A DNA stretch of 64,000 nt from the NCBI RefSeq assembly GCF_018383585.1, contig NZ_JAHAMK010000002.1, positions 171,395 to 235,394 on the forward strand, written 5' to 3'. The notes beneath the pieces are model-generated. The model was not told the DNA's origin, searched no databases, and saw nothing but the letters and a program-made list of their open reading frames with translations. Position numbers and translations under genes: made by a program. Source of the stretch: Microvirga sp. 3-52. Lineage in GTDB: Bacteria; Pseudomonadota; Alphaproteobacteria; Rhizobiales; Beijerinckiaceae. Below are positions 54,961 to 63,835 of this stretch, one piece after another. How positions within the stretch are numbered: the stretch's first letter is position 1; the number at the start of each line of letters is the position of its first letter.

Positions 54961-55653
54961 TCAGGCGAGCTCGATGGCGCCGACTTCCGGACCCTTGCGA
55001 CCCTCGACGATGGCCACCCGGACCGCCTGGCCCTGCTCGAGCTGACCAAGGCCTGCGCGCTCCACGACGGAGATGTGCAGGAACAGATCCTTGCTCTCAC
55101 CCTCGACGGACACGAAGCCGTAGCCTTTCACGGAGTCGAACCACTTGACGGTGGCTGGCACCTCCGGTGGGCCGCTGACCGGACGAGGGCTCGGGCCGCC
55201 GCTCGGACGACCAAACCCGCCACCGGACTGCCCGGGACCGCCAGAACGCATCGGCCGCGGAGCACGAGCGCCACGCGGCGGCTCGGGTTCGGCCGTGCTG
55301 GTGTCGACGCTGACGATTTCCTGGACCTGCGGGCCCTTCTGGCCTGCGCCGACCTTGATGACCAGGGTCGTACCGGATTCGAGCGCGGAATGGCCCGCCG
55401 CCTCGACCTGCCGGACGTGCAGGAAGGCCTCGCCGGATCCGTCGGTCATTTCGACGAAGCCGAAGCCCTTCTCAGGATTGAACCATTTCACCCGTGCTTC
55501 AGTATCGGGTCCAGAGGCGGGAGAGCCATAGGATGTCTGCTGCCGCATGGGCCGTTGTTCGTAAGATGCTGGCGGAGCGAAATCGCCCCAGTGATCTTCG
55601 GGTTGACCGCCAAATTGACGTCGGCGATCACGGTGATCATTTCCCCGGCCCAT
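54961..55653 (-). CDS. Double cold-shock-domain protein
   Basis: 230 residues. Two CSDs: residues ~52-115 (A-R-V-K-W-F-N-P-E-K-G-F-G-F-V with A-F-L-H-V) and ~165-230 (A-T-V-K-W-F-D-S-V-K-G-Y-G-F-V with L-F-L-H-I). Both keep RNP1/RNP2-type aromatics for single-stranded nucleic-acid binding. A Gly/Pro/Arg-rich linker and a basic, glutamine-rich N-terminus (R-G-N-D-H-R-D-R-R-R-Q-F) are likely disordered. Probable RNA chaperone; the two-domain form is common in alphaproteobacteria. Confidence 0.9.
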   Translation of the reverse strand: MGRGNDHRDRRRQFGGQPEDHWGDFAPPASYEQRPMRQQTSYGSPASGPDTEARVKWFNPEKGFGFVEMTDGSGEAFLHVRQVEAAGHSALESGTTLVIKVGAGQKGPQVQEIVSVDTSTAEPEPPRGARAPRPMRSGGPGQSGGGFGRPSGGPSPRPVSGPPEVPATVKWFDSVKGYGFVSVEGESKDLFLHISVVERAGLGQLEQGQAVRVAIVEGRKGPEVGAIELA

Positions 55654-55702
55654 CAGGACTGCCTTCTAAAGTCTCAAGTTTCGTAAACGCTATAGGCGTA
55701 AC

Positions 55703-55721
55703 GCCCTCAACCGCTGAGGGC
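55703..55721. other. Small perfect hairpin upstream of the cold-shock gene
   Basis: GCCCTCA-5 nt-TGAGGGC, between the metallopeptidase stop and the cold-shock start (both minus strand). It could end the metallopeptidase message or lie in the cold-shock 5' leader; no T-run follows. Confidence 0.35.
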
Positions 55722-55775
55722 AAGAAGATTACTACTCATACCTGATCAATTCACGCAAGGTCCCAAAAGGGCAAG

Positions 55776-56930
55776 TCATGCGGATTGTGGGGCGCCGATG
55801 CGAGAATTCAGTCCCCCAATCACGGCTTTCAGGACGTGATGACCCTCAGCCTCCCCCTGCCGGCGCCCGCTCCAGGCATGGATGCGCTCATGAATGAAGG
55901 CCAGTTTGGCGATCACGGCGGGGGCAAGCACGAAAGGATAAAGATCCGGCTGCCCCATGCTGCGGTTCAGGGAATTGACGGCGAAGGTCAGGGGAAGCCA
56001 GCCTGTGATCAGGCGATTCAGATCAGCCTCCTGGTGCGGATCGAAATCGATTTCCGCCGCCAGCTCCGGTCCCCTGCTGATCCTGGGACGCACCTTCATG
56101 CCGAAGGCGCTGGCCGTCTCCAGGGTGTCGACGATGTGGAGATAATGGGCCCAGGTTTCAGCGAAGTCTTCCCAAGGGTGCGAGGCGGCATAGGCGCTGA
56201 CGAATTCCTCCTGCCAGTTCTCCTTCGGCCCGCTGGCATAATGAGCCTGCAGGGCATCCCCGTAATCCTGCCGTTCGTCCCCGAATATCTGGCGGAAGCG
56301 CTCCAGGCTCGGATCGTCGCGGACCAAGACGTTCCAGAAATAGTGACCGATCTCGTGGCGGAAGTGACCGAGGAGTGTCCGGTACGGCTCCCCCATACTG
56401 TGCCGCCGCCGCTCCCGCTCGGCATCGTCCGCCTCGGCGATGTTGATGGTGATCATGCCGTTGTCGTGTCCGGTCAGAATGGAGGGGCCGCCGGGAGAAT
56501 TCTCCGCAGGATCGGCCAGAAAGTCGAAGGCTAACCCCTGCGGTTCCTCCGCACGTGTCGCCAGCGGAAGCTCGAGCTTCAGCAAGGTATAGAATAGGCG
56601 CCGCTTGGCAGTCTCGAGGCTGCGCCACCGGTTGAGATTCTGCGCGATCGAGAGGTCCGGCACCGTCCGATTGTGGCGGCAGGCCCGGCAATAGGGATTG
56701 TCTTCCTCGGCAGGTATGAGCCAGTTGCACGCATCGTGCTCGGCATTGGCGCAGAAACGGAAGCGTCCCTCCGGAAGGGCCAACGCCTTCCAGCGTCCAT
56801 CCTCCGCTGGGTCCAGCGCGCTGACCTCTTGCAGCGACGGCACGCAGCCGAGCCGCCGACCGCAGCTTTCGCAGTGGCTGTTCTCGAAGTAGAGCGGCTG
56901 GCCGCAGGCCTGGCATTCGAAAAGCTTCAT
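55776..56930 (-). CDS. Zinc-ribbon putative metallopeptidase (Peptidase_Mx family)
   Basis: 384 residues. N-terminal zinc ribbons: C-Q-A-C-G...C-E-S-C-G (residues 6-24), and a second group C-A-N...C-N-W...Y-C-R-A-C-R (~60-84). The protease motif H-E-I-G-H-Y-F-W lies near residue 215, with a downstream E-D-F-A-E-T-W-A-H that may supply the third zinc ligand. No signal peptide, so cytoplasmic. Family members are uncharacterised. Single gene upstream of the cold-shock gene on the same strand. Confidence 0.88.
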   Translation of the reverse strand: MKLFECQACGQPLYFENSHCESCGRRLGCVPSLQEVSALDPAEDGRWKALALPEGRFRFCANAEHDACNWLIPAEEDNPYCRACRHNRTVPDLSIAQNLNRWRSLETAKRRLFYTLLKLELPLATRAEEPQGLAFDFLADPAENSPGGPSILTGHDNGMITINIAEADDAERERRRHSMGEPYRTLLGHFRHEIGHYFWNVLVRDDPSLERFRQIFGDERQDYGDALQAHYASGPKENWQEEFVSAYAASHPWEDFAETWAHYLHIVDTLETASAFGMKVRPRISRGPELAAEIDFDPHQEADLNRLITGWLPLTFAVNSLNRSMGQPDLYPFVLAPAVIAKLAFIHERIHAWSGRRQGEAEGHHVLKAVIGGLNSRIGAPQSA

Positions 56931-57146
56931 GGATCGCCCCTGCTGTTCGCCCGCTCGGTTGGCCCGTGCCAGCCCGGCTTGGCTGCACCATCACGGCAAC
57001 GGTCCATGAACCGGTTGGTTCGCGGGTCCGCGCCCCGTCGTCCCTAGGCCGCTGCTCAAAATTTAGTCTTTCTGCAAAGCGCCTCCCATTTCATCATGAG
57101 CGCACGATGGGCCCGTGGCCCCGGCTCCGCATCAGGTGGATAACTC

Positions 57147-57275
57147 ATGGTACATGTTGCCAAACAGGCGACGCAGGACGGCACATTCACCGTGTATCTC
57201 AGCGACAGGCCCGTGGCCTGGGGGCTGACCAGCGGCGCGGCTGATGCCCTCATGCAAAAGCTGCTCCGGCCTTGA
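57147..57275 (+). CDS. Possible 42-residue protein
   Basis: ATG 57147 with GGTGGA 6 nt upstream. The peptide V-A-K-Q-A-T-Q-D-G-T-F-T-V-Y-L-S-D-R-P-V, then an A-A-D-A-L-M-Q-K-L-L helix, looks like a beta hairpin plus helix, as in small conserved proteins of this order. No match recognised; it could be spurious. Otherwise the 430 bp between the metallopeptidase and the LLM gene holds nothing obvious. Confidence 0.4.
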   Translation: MVHVAKQATQDGTFTVYLSDRPVAWGLTSGAADALMQKLLRP

Positions 57276-57359
57276 TTCCGCGGCTTCCCGGCCCTCGATG
57301 CATTCCCGCACGGCGGCTGATATAGCGGTTCCCGTTCGCGGCAATCGAGTGGAAGATCA

Positions 57360-58406
57360 ATGGAACTTGGTGTCTATACATTTGGTGAGCTGACGGAAGA
57401 CGCTGCCACCGGGCGGCGGCTCTCCCCGGCGCAGCGCCTGCGCGACCTCATCGAGGAGGTCGAGCTGGCGGATCAGGTCGGCCTGGACGTGTTCGGCCTC
57501 GGCGAACATCACCGGCCCGACTATGTCGTCTCGGCCCCGGCCGTGGTGCTGGCCGCCGCGGCCGAGCGCACGACGAGGATCCGGCTGTCGAGCGCCGTGA
57601 CCGTGCTGAGCTCCGACGATCCGGTCCGGGTGTTCCAGAGCTTCGCGACCCTCGACCTTCTGTCGGGCGGGCGCGCCGAGATCATGGCGGGGCGCGGCTC
57701 GTTCATCGAGTCCTTCCCTCTGTTCGGCTACGATCTCGACGATTACGATACCCTCTTCGCCGAGAAGCTCGACCTGCTCCTGAAGATCAGGGACGGGGAA
57801 CGGGTAACATGGGCCGGGCGGCATCGGGCACCTCTGAACGATCAGCCGGTCTATCCCCGTCCCGTCCAGGAGCCATTGCCGGTCTGGATCGCCGTCGGCG
57901 GAACGCCGCAATCGGCCATGCGTGCGGGCGCGCTCGGCCTCCCTCTGGCTCTCGGCATCATCGGCGGACAGCCCGAGCGCTTCGCCCCGCTCGTTTCACT
58001 TTATCGTGAGGCGGGGAGCCGGGCCGGGCACGATCCGGCGCGCCTCAAGGTCGGCATCAACACCCATGCCTATGTCGCGGACACCTCGCAGCAGGCCGCC
58101 GATGAATTCTTTCCCGCCTATGCCCGGGTGATGACCCAGCTTGGCCGTGAGCGCGGATGGCCTCCCACGACCCGCCCGCAGTTCGAGGCGATGCGGGCGC
58201 CGCGCGGAGCCCTTGCTGTGGGCGACCCGCAGGAAGTCATCGACAAGATCCTGTTTCAGTACGAGCTCTTCCGCCACGACCGGTATCTGGCGCAATTCAG
58301 CGTCGGCACCATGCCGCACGCGCAGATCATGCGCTCCATCGAGCTTCTGGGAACCAGGGTTGCGCCAGTCATACGCGCAGAAATTGCACGCCGGATGCCT
58401 GTATAA
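57360..58406 (+). CDS. LLM-class flavin-dependent oxidoreductase
   Basis: 348 residues, bacterial-luciferase-like TIM barrel. Features: N-terminal [55 protein letters not shown] and G-R-G-S-F, the flavin-binding barrel strands. Likely an FMN/F420-type monooxygenase or reductase. Substrate unknown and no flavin reductase adjoins it. Confidence 0.9.
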   Translation: MELGVYTFGELTEDAATGRRLSPAQRLRDLIEEVELADQVGLDVFGLGEHHRPDYVVSAPAVVLAAAAERTTRIRLSSAVTVLSSDDPVRVFQSFATLDLLSGGRAEIMAGRGSFIESFPLFGYDLDDYDTLFAEKLDLLLKIRDGERVTWAGRHRAPLNDQPVYPRPVQEPLPVWIAVGGTPQSAMRAGALGLPLALGIIGGQPERFAPLVSLYREAGSRAGHDPARLKVGINTHAYVADTSQQAADEFFPAYARVMTQLGRERGWPPTTRPQFEAMRAPRGALAVGDPQEVIDKILFQYELFRHDRYLAQFSVGTMPHAQIMRSIELLGTRVAPVIRAEIARRMPV

Positions 58407-58581
58407 TCAGGGTGCAGCCGAGATCTTTACTTTGGCTGGGTGCCGGTATTACCATGCAGTCTCAAGTCATAATAACCTAAGATAGTGATGGCGTACCGAA
58501 CCATCGATTACAGTTGTTGCAACTGATTCGTTTAATGACGTCGCAAGGCGCTTTTCAGATGCAATCCGGCTTGGAGGGGCT

Positions 58582-58968
58582 ATGCTCGAGAGTTGCCGAA
58601 AGCGGGTCCTGATCGTCGAGGACGAGGCGATGATCTCGATGCTGATCGAGGACATGGTTCTCGATTTCGGCTGCGAGATCGTGGGCCCCGCGGCGCGTCT
58701 GGACCATGCCCTGACTCTCGCGCTCCAGGCCGATATCGATATCGGGATTCTCGACATCAATGTGGACGGATCGGTGGTCTTTCCCGTCGCCGATGTCCTG
58801 CGTTTCCGCGGGATTCCGTTCATCTTCTCGACGGGTTACGATTTCCGTTCGCTTCCCGAGCGGTTTCGCGACTGCTCGACCTTGTCGAAGCCCTTCTCGT
58901 ACGACGACTTCGCCGATACCCTGCGCCGCACTCTGGCGGGAACGTCCGACGCGACCGAGATGGCCTGA
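58582..58968 (+). CDS. Single-domain response regulator (receiver protein)
   Basis: 128 residues from ATG 58582 with GGAGGGG upstream. Receiver features: V-E-D-E (acidic pair at 13-14), phosphoacceptor D58 in G-I-L-D-I-N, F-S-T-G-Y-D switch, and the lysine in L-S-K-P-F-S. No output domain. The V-G-P-A-A-R-L and F-S-T-G-Y-D context resembles receivers that pair with HWE-family histidine kinases in rhizobia. No kinase gene is next to it. Confidence 0.9.
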   Translation: MLESCRKRVLIVEDEAMISMLIEDMVLDFGCEIVGPAARLDHALTLALQADIDIGILDINVDGSVVFPVADVLRFRGIPFIFSTGYDFRSLPERFRDCSTLSKPFSYDDFADTLRRTLAGTSDATEMA

Positions 58969-59167
58969 AGAGCCCCGCACCTGGATGAGGGCGATGCTCC
59001 CTCGTCACCCCCGAGCGACCCGTCCTCCAAATCTCCGCGCATCGTGCGGAACGGTGAACCCGGCCGTTCGCCGGCGCGGACATCCGGTCCGCGCCGAAGG
59101 ATGCGTCGCCTGAGAGATCGAGCCTCGGACGAGCCACGGAAGCGCATCGCGATTGGCGCCCGGCGCT

Positions 59168-60535
59168 TCACGCACGCCGCTCGACCAGCATCTCCGCCTC
59201 TTTCTTCGGCCGCAGCGTCACCTTCATCATGGGTGCAGGCATGTCGCCCGACTGGCGAAGCCTGACGGCCTGCAGCAGCACCGCCATAATGGCGACCGCC
59301 TCCATGGTCGCGAAGGCGCCGCCGATGCAGATGCGGGGGCCTGCTCCGAATGGCATGTAGGCATAGCGATGGCGCCCCTTCGCCTGCTCGGGCGCGAAGC
59401 GCTCGGGATCGAAGCGCCCGGGATCGTCCCAGAGCGTCGCATGATGATGAACCGCATGGATCGGAACGATGAGGACCGCGCCTTGCGGCACCATGAACCC
59501 GCCGAGCGGAAAGGCGCGCGTGGCCGTCCGGGTGATGATGGGCGCGGGAGGATAGAGCCGCATCGCTTCGGAGAACGTCTGCCGCGTGTAGGCGAGCCGG
59601 GCGATGTGCTCGGGGCGAACGGGTTCGCCCGCCGTCACCTCGTCGATCTCGGCAAGAACCCTCGCCTCGTGCTCCGGATGGCGCGCCAGCAGGAGAAACG
59701 TCCAGGCGAGGCCGAGAGCCGTGGTCTCGTGTCCGGCCGTCACGAAGGTCAGGAGATTGTCGGCGATTTCCTCGTCGGTCATCGTTCGGCCGCTCTCGGG
59801 ATCGGAAGCGGCCAGGAGCAGGGCCACGAGGTCCTCGCGCCCGTCCGGCTTTCGACGACGCTCCGCGATCATGCGGGTGATGGCGGAACGGAGATAGATC
59901 GCCGCGGCCCGCGCCCGGCTGCGGCCCGGATACGGCAGCCAATCGGGAGCATCCAGGATGCTGAGGGCGAAGACCCAACCGGTCGGCTTGAGATAATCCG
60001 TGATGCCTCTCTCCACCCGCGCCACGTCGATACCGCCCGGTCCCGACATCATGGTTTCGACGATGATGTCGAAGGTCGTGCGCATCATCTCGTGGCCGAT
60101 GCCGATGGCGGAGCCGGATTCGAGCCAGCGATCCCTGGTCTTCTCTGCGGCGGCGATCATCGCCGGCAGCAATCCCATGAGCTTCTCATGCCGGAATGCC
60201 GGGGCCACGGATTGGCGCTGCCAGCGCCAATGGGCGCCGTCGGCCGTCAGCAGACCCTGGCCGAGCGCCGGACCCAGGGCTCTCCGGACGTCCTCCCCCT
60301 TGTTCAAGGCGTCGGCATTGCGCACCAAAGCCTCATAGATCAGGACCGGATCGGCGAGCAGAATGCGTCGGCGTCCGGCCACCTGAGAATACACGACGGG
60401 CTGATGATAGATCTCCGGCGGCAGGGCCTGCAGCGGATCGCGCACCAGGGCGGGAAGGACCGAGAACGGGGAGCGTCGGCTCACCGTCACGCCCGGGCAT
60501 TGCTCCGAGATCATGGGAAGGGCGTCGATGCTCAT
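59168..60535 (-). CDS. Cytochrome P450
   Basis: 455 residues from M-S-I-D-A-L-P-M. P450 motifs: I-helix T-A-G-H-E-T-T near residue 275, E-x-x-R in F-S-E-A-M-R-L-Y, and the heme loop F-G-A-G-P-R-I-C-I-G-G with the axial cysteine near 405. Soluble (no N-terminal anchor). No ferredoxin or reductase gene adjoins it. Divergently transcribed from the TetR gene; two matched palindromes in the shared promoter suggest repression by that regulator. Substrate unknown. Confidence 0.93.
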   Translation of the reverse strand: MSIDALPMISEQCPGVTVSRRSPFSVLPALVRDPLQALPPEIYHQPVVYSQVAGRRRILLADPVLIYEALVRNADALNKGEDVRRALGPALGQGLLTADGAHWRWQRQSVAPAFRHEKLMGLLPAMIAAAEKTRDRWLESGSAIGIGHEMMRTTFDIIVETMMSGPGGIDVARVERGITDYLKPTGWVFALSILDAPDWLPYPGRSRARAAAIYLRSAITRMIAERRRKPDGREDLVALLLAASDPESGRTMTDEEIADNLLTFVTAGHETTALGLAWTFLLLARHPEHEARVLAEIDEVTAGEPVRPEHIARLAYTRQTFSEAMRLYPPAPIITRTATRAFPLGGFMVPQGAVLIVPIHAVHHHATLWDDPGRFDPERFAPEQAKGRHRYAYMPFGAGPRICIGGAFATMEAVAIMAVLLQAVRLRQSGDMPAPMMKVTLRPKKEAEMLVERRA

Positions 60536-60564
60536 GAAGGTCCCTCTCAAATGGACTATACTCG

Positions 60565-60588
60565 AACCCGGCGCCGCGGCGCCGGGTT
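60565..60588. promoter_or_regulatory. 24-bp perfect palindrome in the P450 leader
   Basis: Perfect dyad with half-site AACCCGGCGCCG, beginning 29 bp upstream of the P450 start and 1 bp from operator-like site 1. In RNA it would form a very stable hairpin in the P450 5' leader. Confidence 0.55.
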
Positions 60589-60589
60589 A

Positions 60590-60605
60590 TAAGGTACTCA
60601 CCTTA
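60590..60605. promoter_or_regulatory. TetR-type operator-like site 1
   Basis: TAAGGT-ACTC-ACCTTA, perfect 6-bp arms. Identical arms occur in site 2, exactly 30 bp away centre to centre. It lies between the divergent P450 and TetR genes. Confidence 0.7.
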
Positions 60606-60619
60606 GACGACTTGCCATT

Positions 60620-60635
60620 TAAGGTGTCCACCTTA
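60620..60635. promoter_or_regulatory. TetR-type operator-like site 2
   Basis: TAAGGT-GTCC-ACCTTA, arms identical to site 1. It ends 48 bp upstream of the TetR start codon, suiting autoregulation as well as control of the P450 gene. Confidence 0.7.
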
Positions 60636-60683
60636 TATCTCCAAGTGCGACATAGAGGACCACCGTTGACCGAGCAGGGACGG

Positions 60684-61319
60684 ATGCCCAAAGCCAAGCG
60701 CCGCCGGAAAGCGGTCAGCACGCGCGACCATCTGATCGCCGTGTCCCTGGGCCTCTTCAACGAGCGCGGCCCCGATCGGGTCACGACGGCGCAGATCGCT
60801 GAAGCCGCCGGGATCAACGAGGGCAATCTCTACTATTACTTCAAGACCAAGCAGGCCTTGATCCTGGCGATCTTCGACCGCTTCGAGGCGGCGATCGACG
60901 ATCTGCTCAATCGCGACCAGGCCGCAGGCGCCGATCCGTCCGCCTATGTGGCCTTCCTGACCGAATGGTTCGAGATCGTCTGGGCCTACCGGTTCCTGTA
61001 CCGGGACTTCATGGGGCTCATCGCCGCGGCGCCCGAGCTGCGCCGCCGCATCAGAACGATCAGCGACCGCATCAGAACTCCGGTCCGGCAGCTCATCGAG
61101 CATATGCGGGCGGCGGGGCTGATGGAGGTGTCGGACGAGGCCCTCGATCCCCTGCTGCACAACGTGTGGATCGTGTCGACCTACTGGGTCGTCTATCTCG
61201 ATGTGCAGGAAGGCGTGCGCGCCCTCAAAAAGTCCCATCTCGAATGGGGCCTCAAGCAGGTCGCGAGCCTGTTCCAGCCACATCTGTCCGAACCCGCTCG
61301 GCACTGGCTCGACGGCTGA
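60684..61319 (+). CDS. TetR/AcrR family transcriptional regulator
   Basis: 211 residues from ATG 60684 (CAGGGA upstream); the open frame extends back through the operators, so earlier starts are unlikely. The HTH is textbook: T-R-D-H-L-I-A-V-S-L-G-L-F-N-E-R-G, V-T-T-A-Q-I-A-E-A-A-G-I-N-E-G-N-L-Y-Y-Y-F-K-T-K. The C-terminal ligand domain resembles TetR_C regulators of lipid or hydrocarbon genes (F-L-T-E-W-F-E-I-V-W-A-Y-R-F-L-Y-R-D). Divergent from the P450 gene. Confidence 0.92.
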   Translation: MPKAKRRRKAVSTRDHLIAVSLGLFNERGPDRVTTAQIAEAAGINEGNLYYYFKTKQALILAIFDRFEAAIDDLLNRDQAAGADPSAYVAFLTEWFEIVWAYRFLYRDFMGLIAAAPELRRRIRTISDRIRTPVRQLIEHMRAAGLMEVSDEALDPLLHNVWIVSTYWVVYLDVQEGVRALKKSHLEWGLKQVASLFQPHLSEPARHWLDG

Positions 61320-61351
61320 TCGGAGACAGCCCGTTCACCCGTTTAGAAGTC

Positions 61352-61446
61352 CACGTCATCACCAGCCTTGTGCCGGTGATCCCCATCGGTGAGGCGCGGC
61401 GCTTTACAGAAGTGGGATGGCCGGGTCAAGCCCGGCCATGACGTGG
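61352..61446. repeat. Paired-hairpin intergenic repeat, copy B
   Basis: CACGTCATCACC...GTGCCGGTGATCC followed by GGATGGCCGGG...CCCGGCCATGACGTGGG. Same two modules as copy C (62165-62262) and, in reverse order, copy A (21270-21373). It occupies the gap between the TetR and SET-domain genes, which otherwise holds nothing recognised. Confidence 0.8.
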
Positions 61447-61624
61447 GTGGATGCGGCGGCTTCCATCCTCGAAACGACACGTCGCCCAGGTGAAGCGAAT
61501 CCATCCACTCGGCAACCATGCAAAAATTTTCAGCAGGATCTGGAGAAGAGCGGGCGACGATCCAATTTCATCGCTCCGCGTTTATGGCTATTGAGCATTC
61601 GATTCTCCTGGAGCTTCTGCCCAC

Positions 61625-62047
61625 ATGAAAACCAAAAGACCGGAAGGTCCCTTTCGTATCGGGCGGTCCCAAACCGGCCTCGGCCTGTTCGCCACCGATG
61701 TGATCGAAAAGGGCGCCTTCATCATCGAATATGTCGGGCCGAAGATCACGAGCGAGGAAGTCGAGCGCCGGCGCAACACGCGCTACCTGTTCGAGATCAG
61801 CAGCCGCTGGACCATCGACGGCTCGCCGCGATGGAACACCGCGCGCTACATCAACCACGGCTGCCGGCCGAATGCGCAAGCGACCGTGCACAAGGGCAAA
61901 ATTCGGATCAAAGCGATCAAGCGCATCAAGCCTGGCGACGAGATCACCTACAATTACGGCAAGAACTACTTCGAGACCTTCATCAAGCCGATGGGCTGCA
62001 GATGCCAGTCCTGCGAGCGCAAGCGCGCGAAGCAGGCGGCGGTTTGA
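61625..62047 (+). CDS. SET-domain protein-lysine methyltransferase
   Basis: 140 residues, a nearly minimal SET domain. G-L-G-L-F-A-T-D (SAM loop), I-I-E-Y-V-G, Y-I-N-H-G-C-R-P-N-A (the N-H-S-C-x-P-N motif with G for S) and D-E-I-T-Y-N-Y-G (catalytic tyrosine) are all present. A post-SET C-R-C-x2-C motif at the end (G-C-R-C-Q-S-C-E-R-K-R) could bind zinc with the N-H-G-C cysteine. Such eukaryote-like genes occur sporadically in bacteria. The substrate is unknown. Confidence 0.9.
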   Translation: MKTKRPEGPFRIGRSQTGLGLFATDVIEKGAFIIEYVGPKITSEEVERRRNTRYLFEISSRWTIDGSPRWNTARYINHGCRPNAQATVHKGKIRIKAIKRIKPGDEITYNYGKNYFETFIKPMGCRCQSCERKRAKQAAV

Positions 62048-62164
62048 GGATTGGAAGAACGATCCCGAACACGCATCCTTGGATCGATGCTCACGTTCTA
62101 AACTGATGATTTCCCCTCCGCCGACGTTCCGGCCGGGAATGACACCGCACCTGTCCATACCCTC

Positions 62165-62262
62165 CACGTCATCACCGGCCTTGTGCCGGTGATCCCGGTT
62201 GATTGAAGCGCAGCGCCTCTCATCATCGGGATGGCCGGGTCAAGCCCGGCCATGACGTGAGA
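62165..62262. repeat. Paired-hairpin intergenic repeat, copy C
   Basis: CACGTCATCACCGGCC...GGTGATCC and GGATGGCCGGG...CCCGGCCATGACGTGAG, nearly identical to copy B 800 bp away, so copies B and C flank the SET-domain gene as direct repeats. Confidence 0.8.
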
Positions 62263-62307
62263 GGGTGGGACCAAGGAGGGTGCAGGGCGAAGGCGGGTGT
62301 CGGCACG

Positions 62308-63789
62308 CTAATCCGCCTCGAACTCCGCAACGGTCCGCTTGGCACCGCGCTCGTAAAGTCGCGCCAGGGCTGCCGTGACCGATCCCGTAAACCGCGGATC
62401 GCCAGGTAGGTCGTCGCCAAAAATTTCACGCACGGCGAACAACGCATTTGCAAGTGTCTCGGCCGAGGCCCCTGCCCCGTCGGCTATCTCCCGCAACCGT
62501 GCCGCCATGGGATCGCGCACGTCGATGGGCGCGCCCCTCTCGTCGATGCCCGTCACATAGCGCATCCAGGCCGCCACCCCGAGGGACAGGCGCGCGATGG
62601 ATGCGCCGCTCTGCGGTCGGTCGCGGACCGTTCCCAACAGGCGCTGAGGCAGCTTCTGCGAGCCGTCCATGGCGATCTGCCAGGTCCGGTGCTTCAGGGC
62701 CGGGTTCCTGAAGCGCTCGACAAGCGCTCTCTTGTAGGACGCGAGATCCGCTCCGGGCGGCATGTGGAGGGTCGGGGTGACCTCATCATTCATGAGCCCT
62801 TCGATCAGCCGCACGAAGGCCGGATCGGCCATGGTGTCGGCAACGGTCTCATAGCCGGAGAGATAGCCGAGATAGGCCAGGGTCGAGTGGCTCCCGTTGA
62901 GCAGCCTGAGCTTCATGTGCTCATAGGGCTCGACGTCGGCGACGAACTCCGCGCCCGCATTCTCCCACGCCGGTCGGCCCTGCGGAAAGCGATCCTCGAT
63001 CACCCACTGGGTGAAGGGCTCGGTGACGACGGGCCAGGCATCCGTGACGCCCAGGGCGTCGCCGATCCGCTCCCGATCCTGATCGCTTGTCGCCGGAACG
63101 ATCCGGTCGACCATGGTCGACGGGCAGGACACCTCGTCGGCCACGAACCGGCCGAGTTCCGGATCGACCAGTTCGGCGAAGCGGGTGAGAACGCGCTTCA
63201 CCGTGCGCCCGTTGGACGGAAGGTTGTCGCAGGTCAGCACCGTGAAGGGCGGAATGCCCGCCAGGCGCCGGCGGCGCAGCGCCTCGACGATGAAGCCCGG
63301 AGCGGATCGCGGCGTTCTCAGGTACGCGAGATCGTGCACGATGTCCGGATGAGCCTCGTTGAGGGCGCCGGTCGCCGGGTCGTGGCAATAGCCCTTCTCC
63401 GTCACCGTCAGCGTGACGATCCGCGTCCCCGGATCGGCCATGACCTCGAGCAGATCGTCCGTCGCGCGCGGGGCGACGATGACCCGGCCGATCGATCCGA
63501 CGACCCGAAGCGTTTCACCGTCCTGCGAACGCACCGACAGGGTGTAGAGGCCGTCCTGCGGCTGGAGGGCGTCGAAGGTATCGGGGCTGCGCAGGCTTGC
63601 CGCCACGATGCCCCATCGGGGATCCTCTCCGAGCACGTCGTCGGTGTAGACGGCCTGATGGGCCCGGTGAAAGGCTCCGACGCCGAGATGCACGATTCCC
63701 GTCCTGACCGCCCTCCGGTCGTAGGCCGGGCGGCGAATGCCTTCCGGCAATTCGGCAAGGGAGTCTTCAGTCAAGCGATCTGGCATCAT
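62308..63789 (-). CDS. Mannitol dehydrogenase family protein (mannitol 2-dehydrogenase/fructuronate reductase)
   Basis: 493 residues from M-M-P-D-R-L at 63789. Long-chain polyol dehydrogenase: NAD site G-V-G-A-F-H-R-A-H-Q-A (residues ~37-47), T-L-T-V-T-E-K-G-Y, D-N-L-P-S-N-G, and the catalytic region K-L-R-L-L-N-G-S-H-S (K, N, H). It oxidises D-mannitol to fructose or reduces fructuronate; the two cannot be separated here. No polyol transporter is in the window. Single gene. Confidence 0.9.
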   Translation of the reverse strand: MMPDRLTEDSLAELPEGIRRPAYDRRAVRTGIVHLGVGAFHRAHQAVYTDDVLGEDPRWGIVAASLRSPDTFDALQPQDGLYTLSVRSQDGETLRVVGSIGRVIVAPRATDDLLEVMADPGTRIVTLTVTEKGYCHDPATGALNEAHPDIVHDLAYLRTPRSAPGFIVEALRRRRLAGIPPFTVLTCDNLPSNGRTVKRVLTRFAELVDPELGRFVADEVSCPSTMVDRIVPATSDQDRERIGDALGVTDAWPVVTEPFTQWVIEDRFPQGRPAWENAGAEFVADVEPYEHMKLRLLNGSHSTLAYLGYLSGYETVADTMADPAFVRLIEGLMNDEVTPTLHMPPGADLASYKRALVERFRNPALKHRTWQIAMDGSQKLPQRLLGTVRDRPQSGASIARLSLGVAAWMRYVTGIDERGAPIDVRDPMAARLREIADGAGASAETLANALFAVREIFGDDLPGDPRFTGSVTAALARLYERGAKRTVAEFEAD

Positions 63790-63835
63790 GTCCTCAAAGC
63801 CTGGCTCACAATTCGTCCTATAACTCATGCGCATT

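Noticed and set aside
59153..60592. 479-codon plus-strand frame
   Set aside because: Antisense to the cytochrome P450 gene, whose heme and I-helix motifs are intact.
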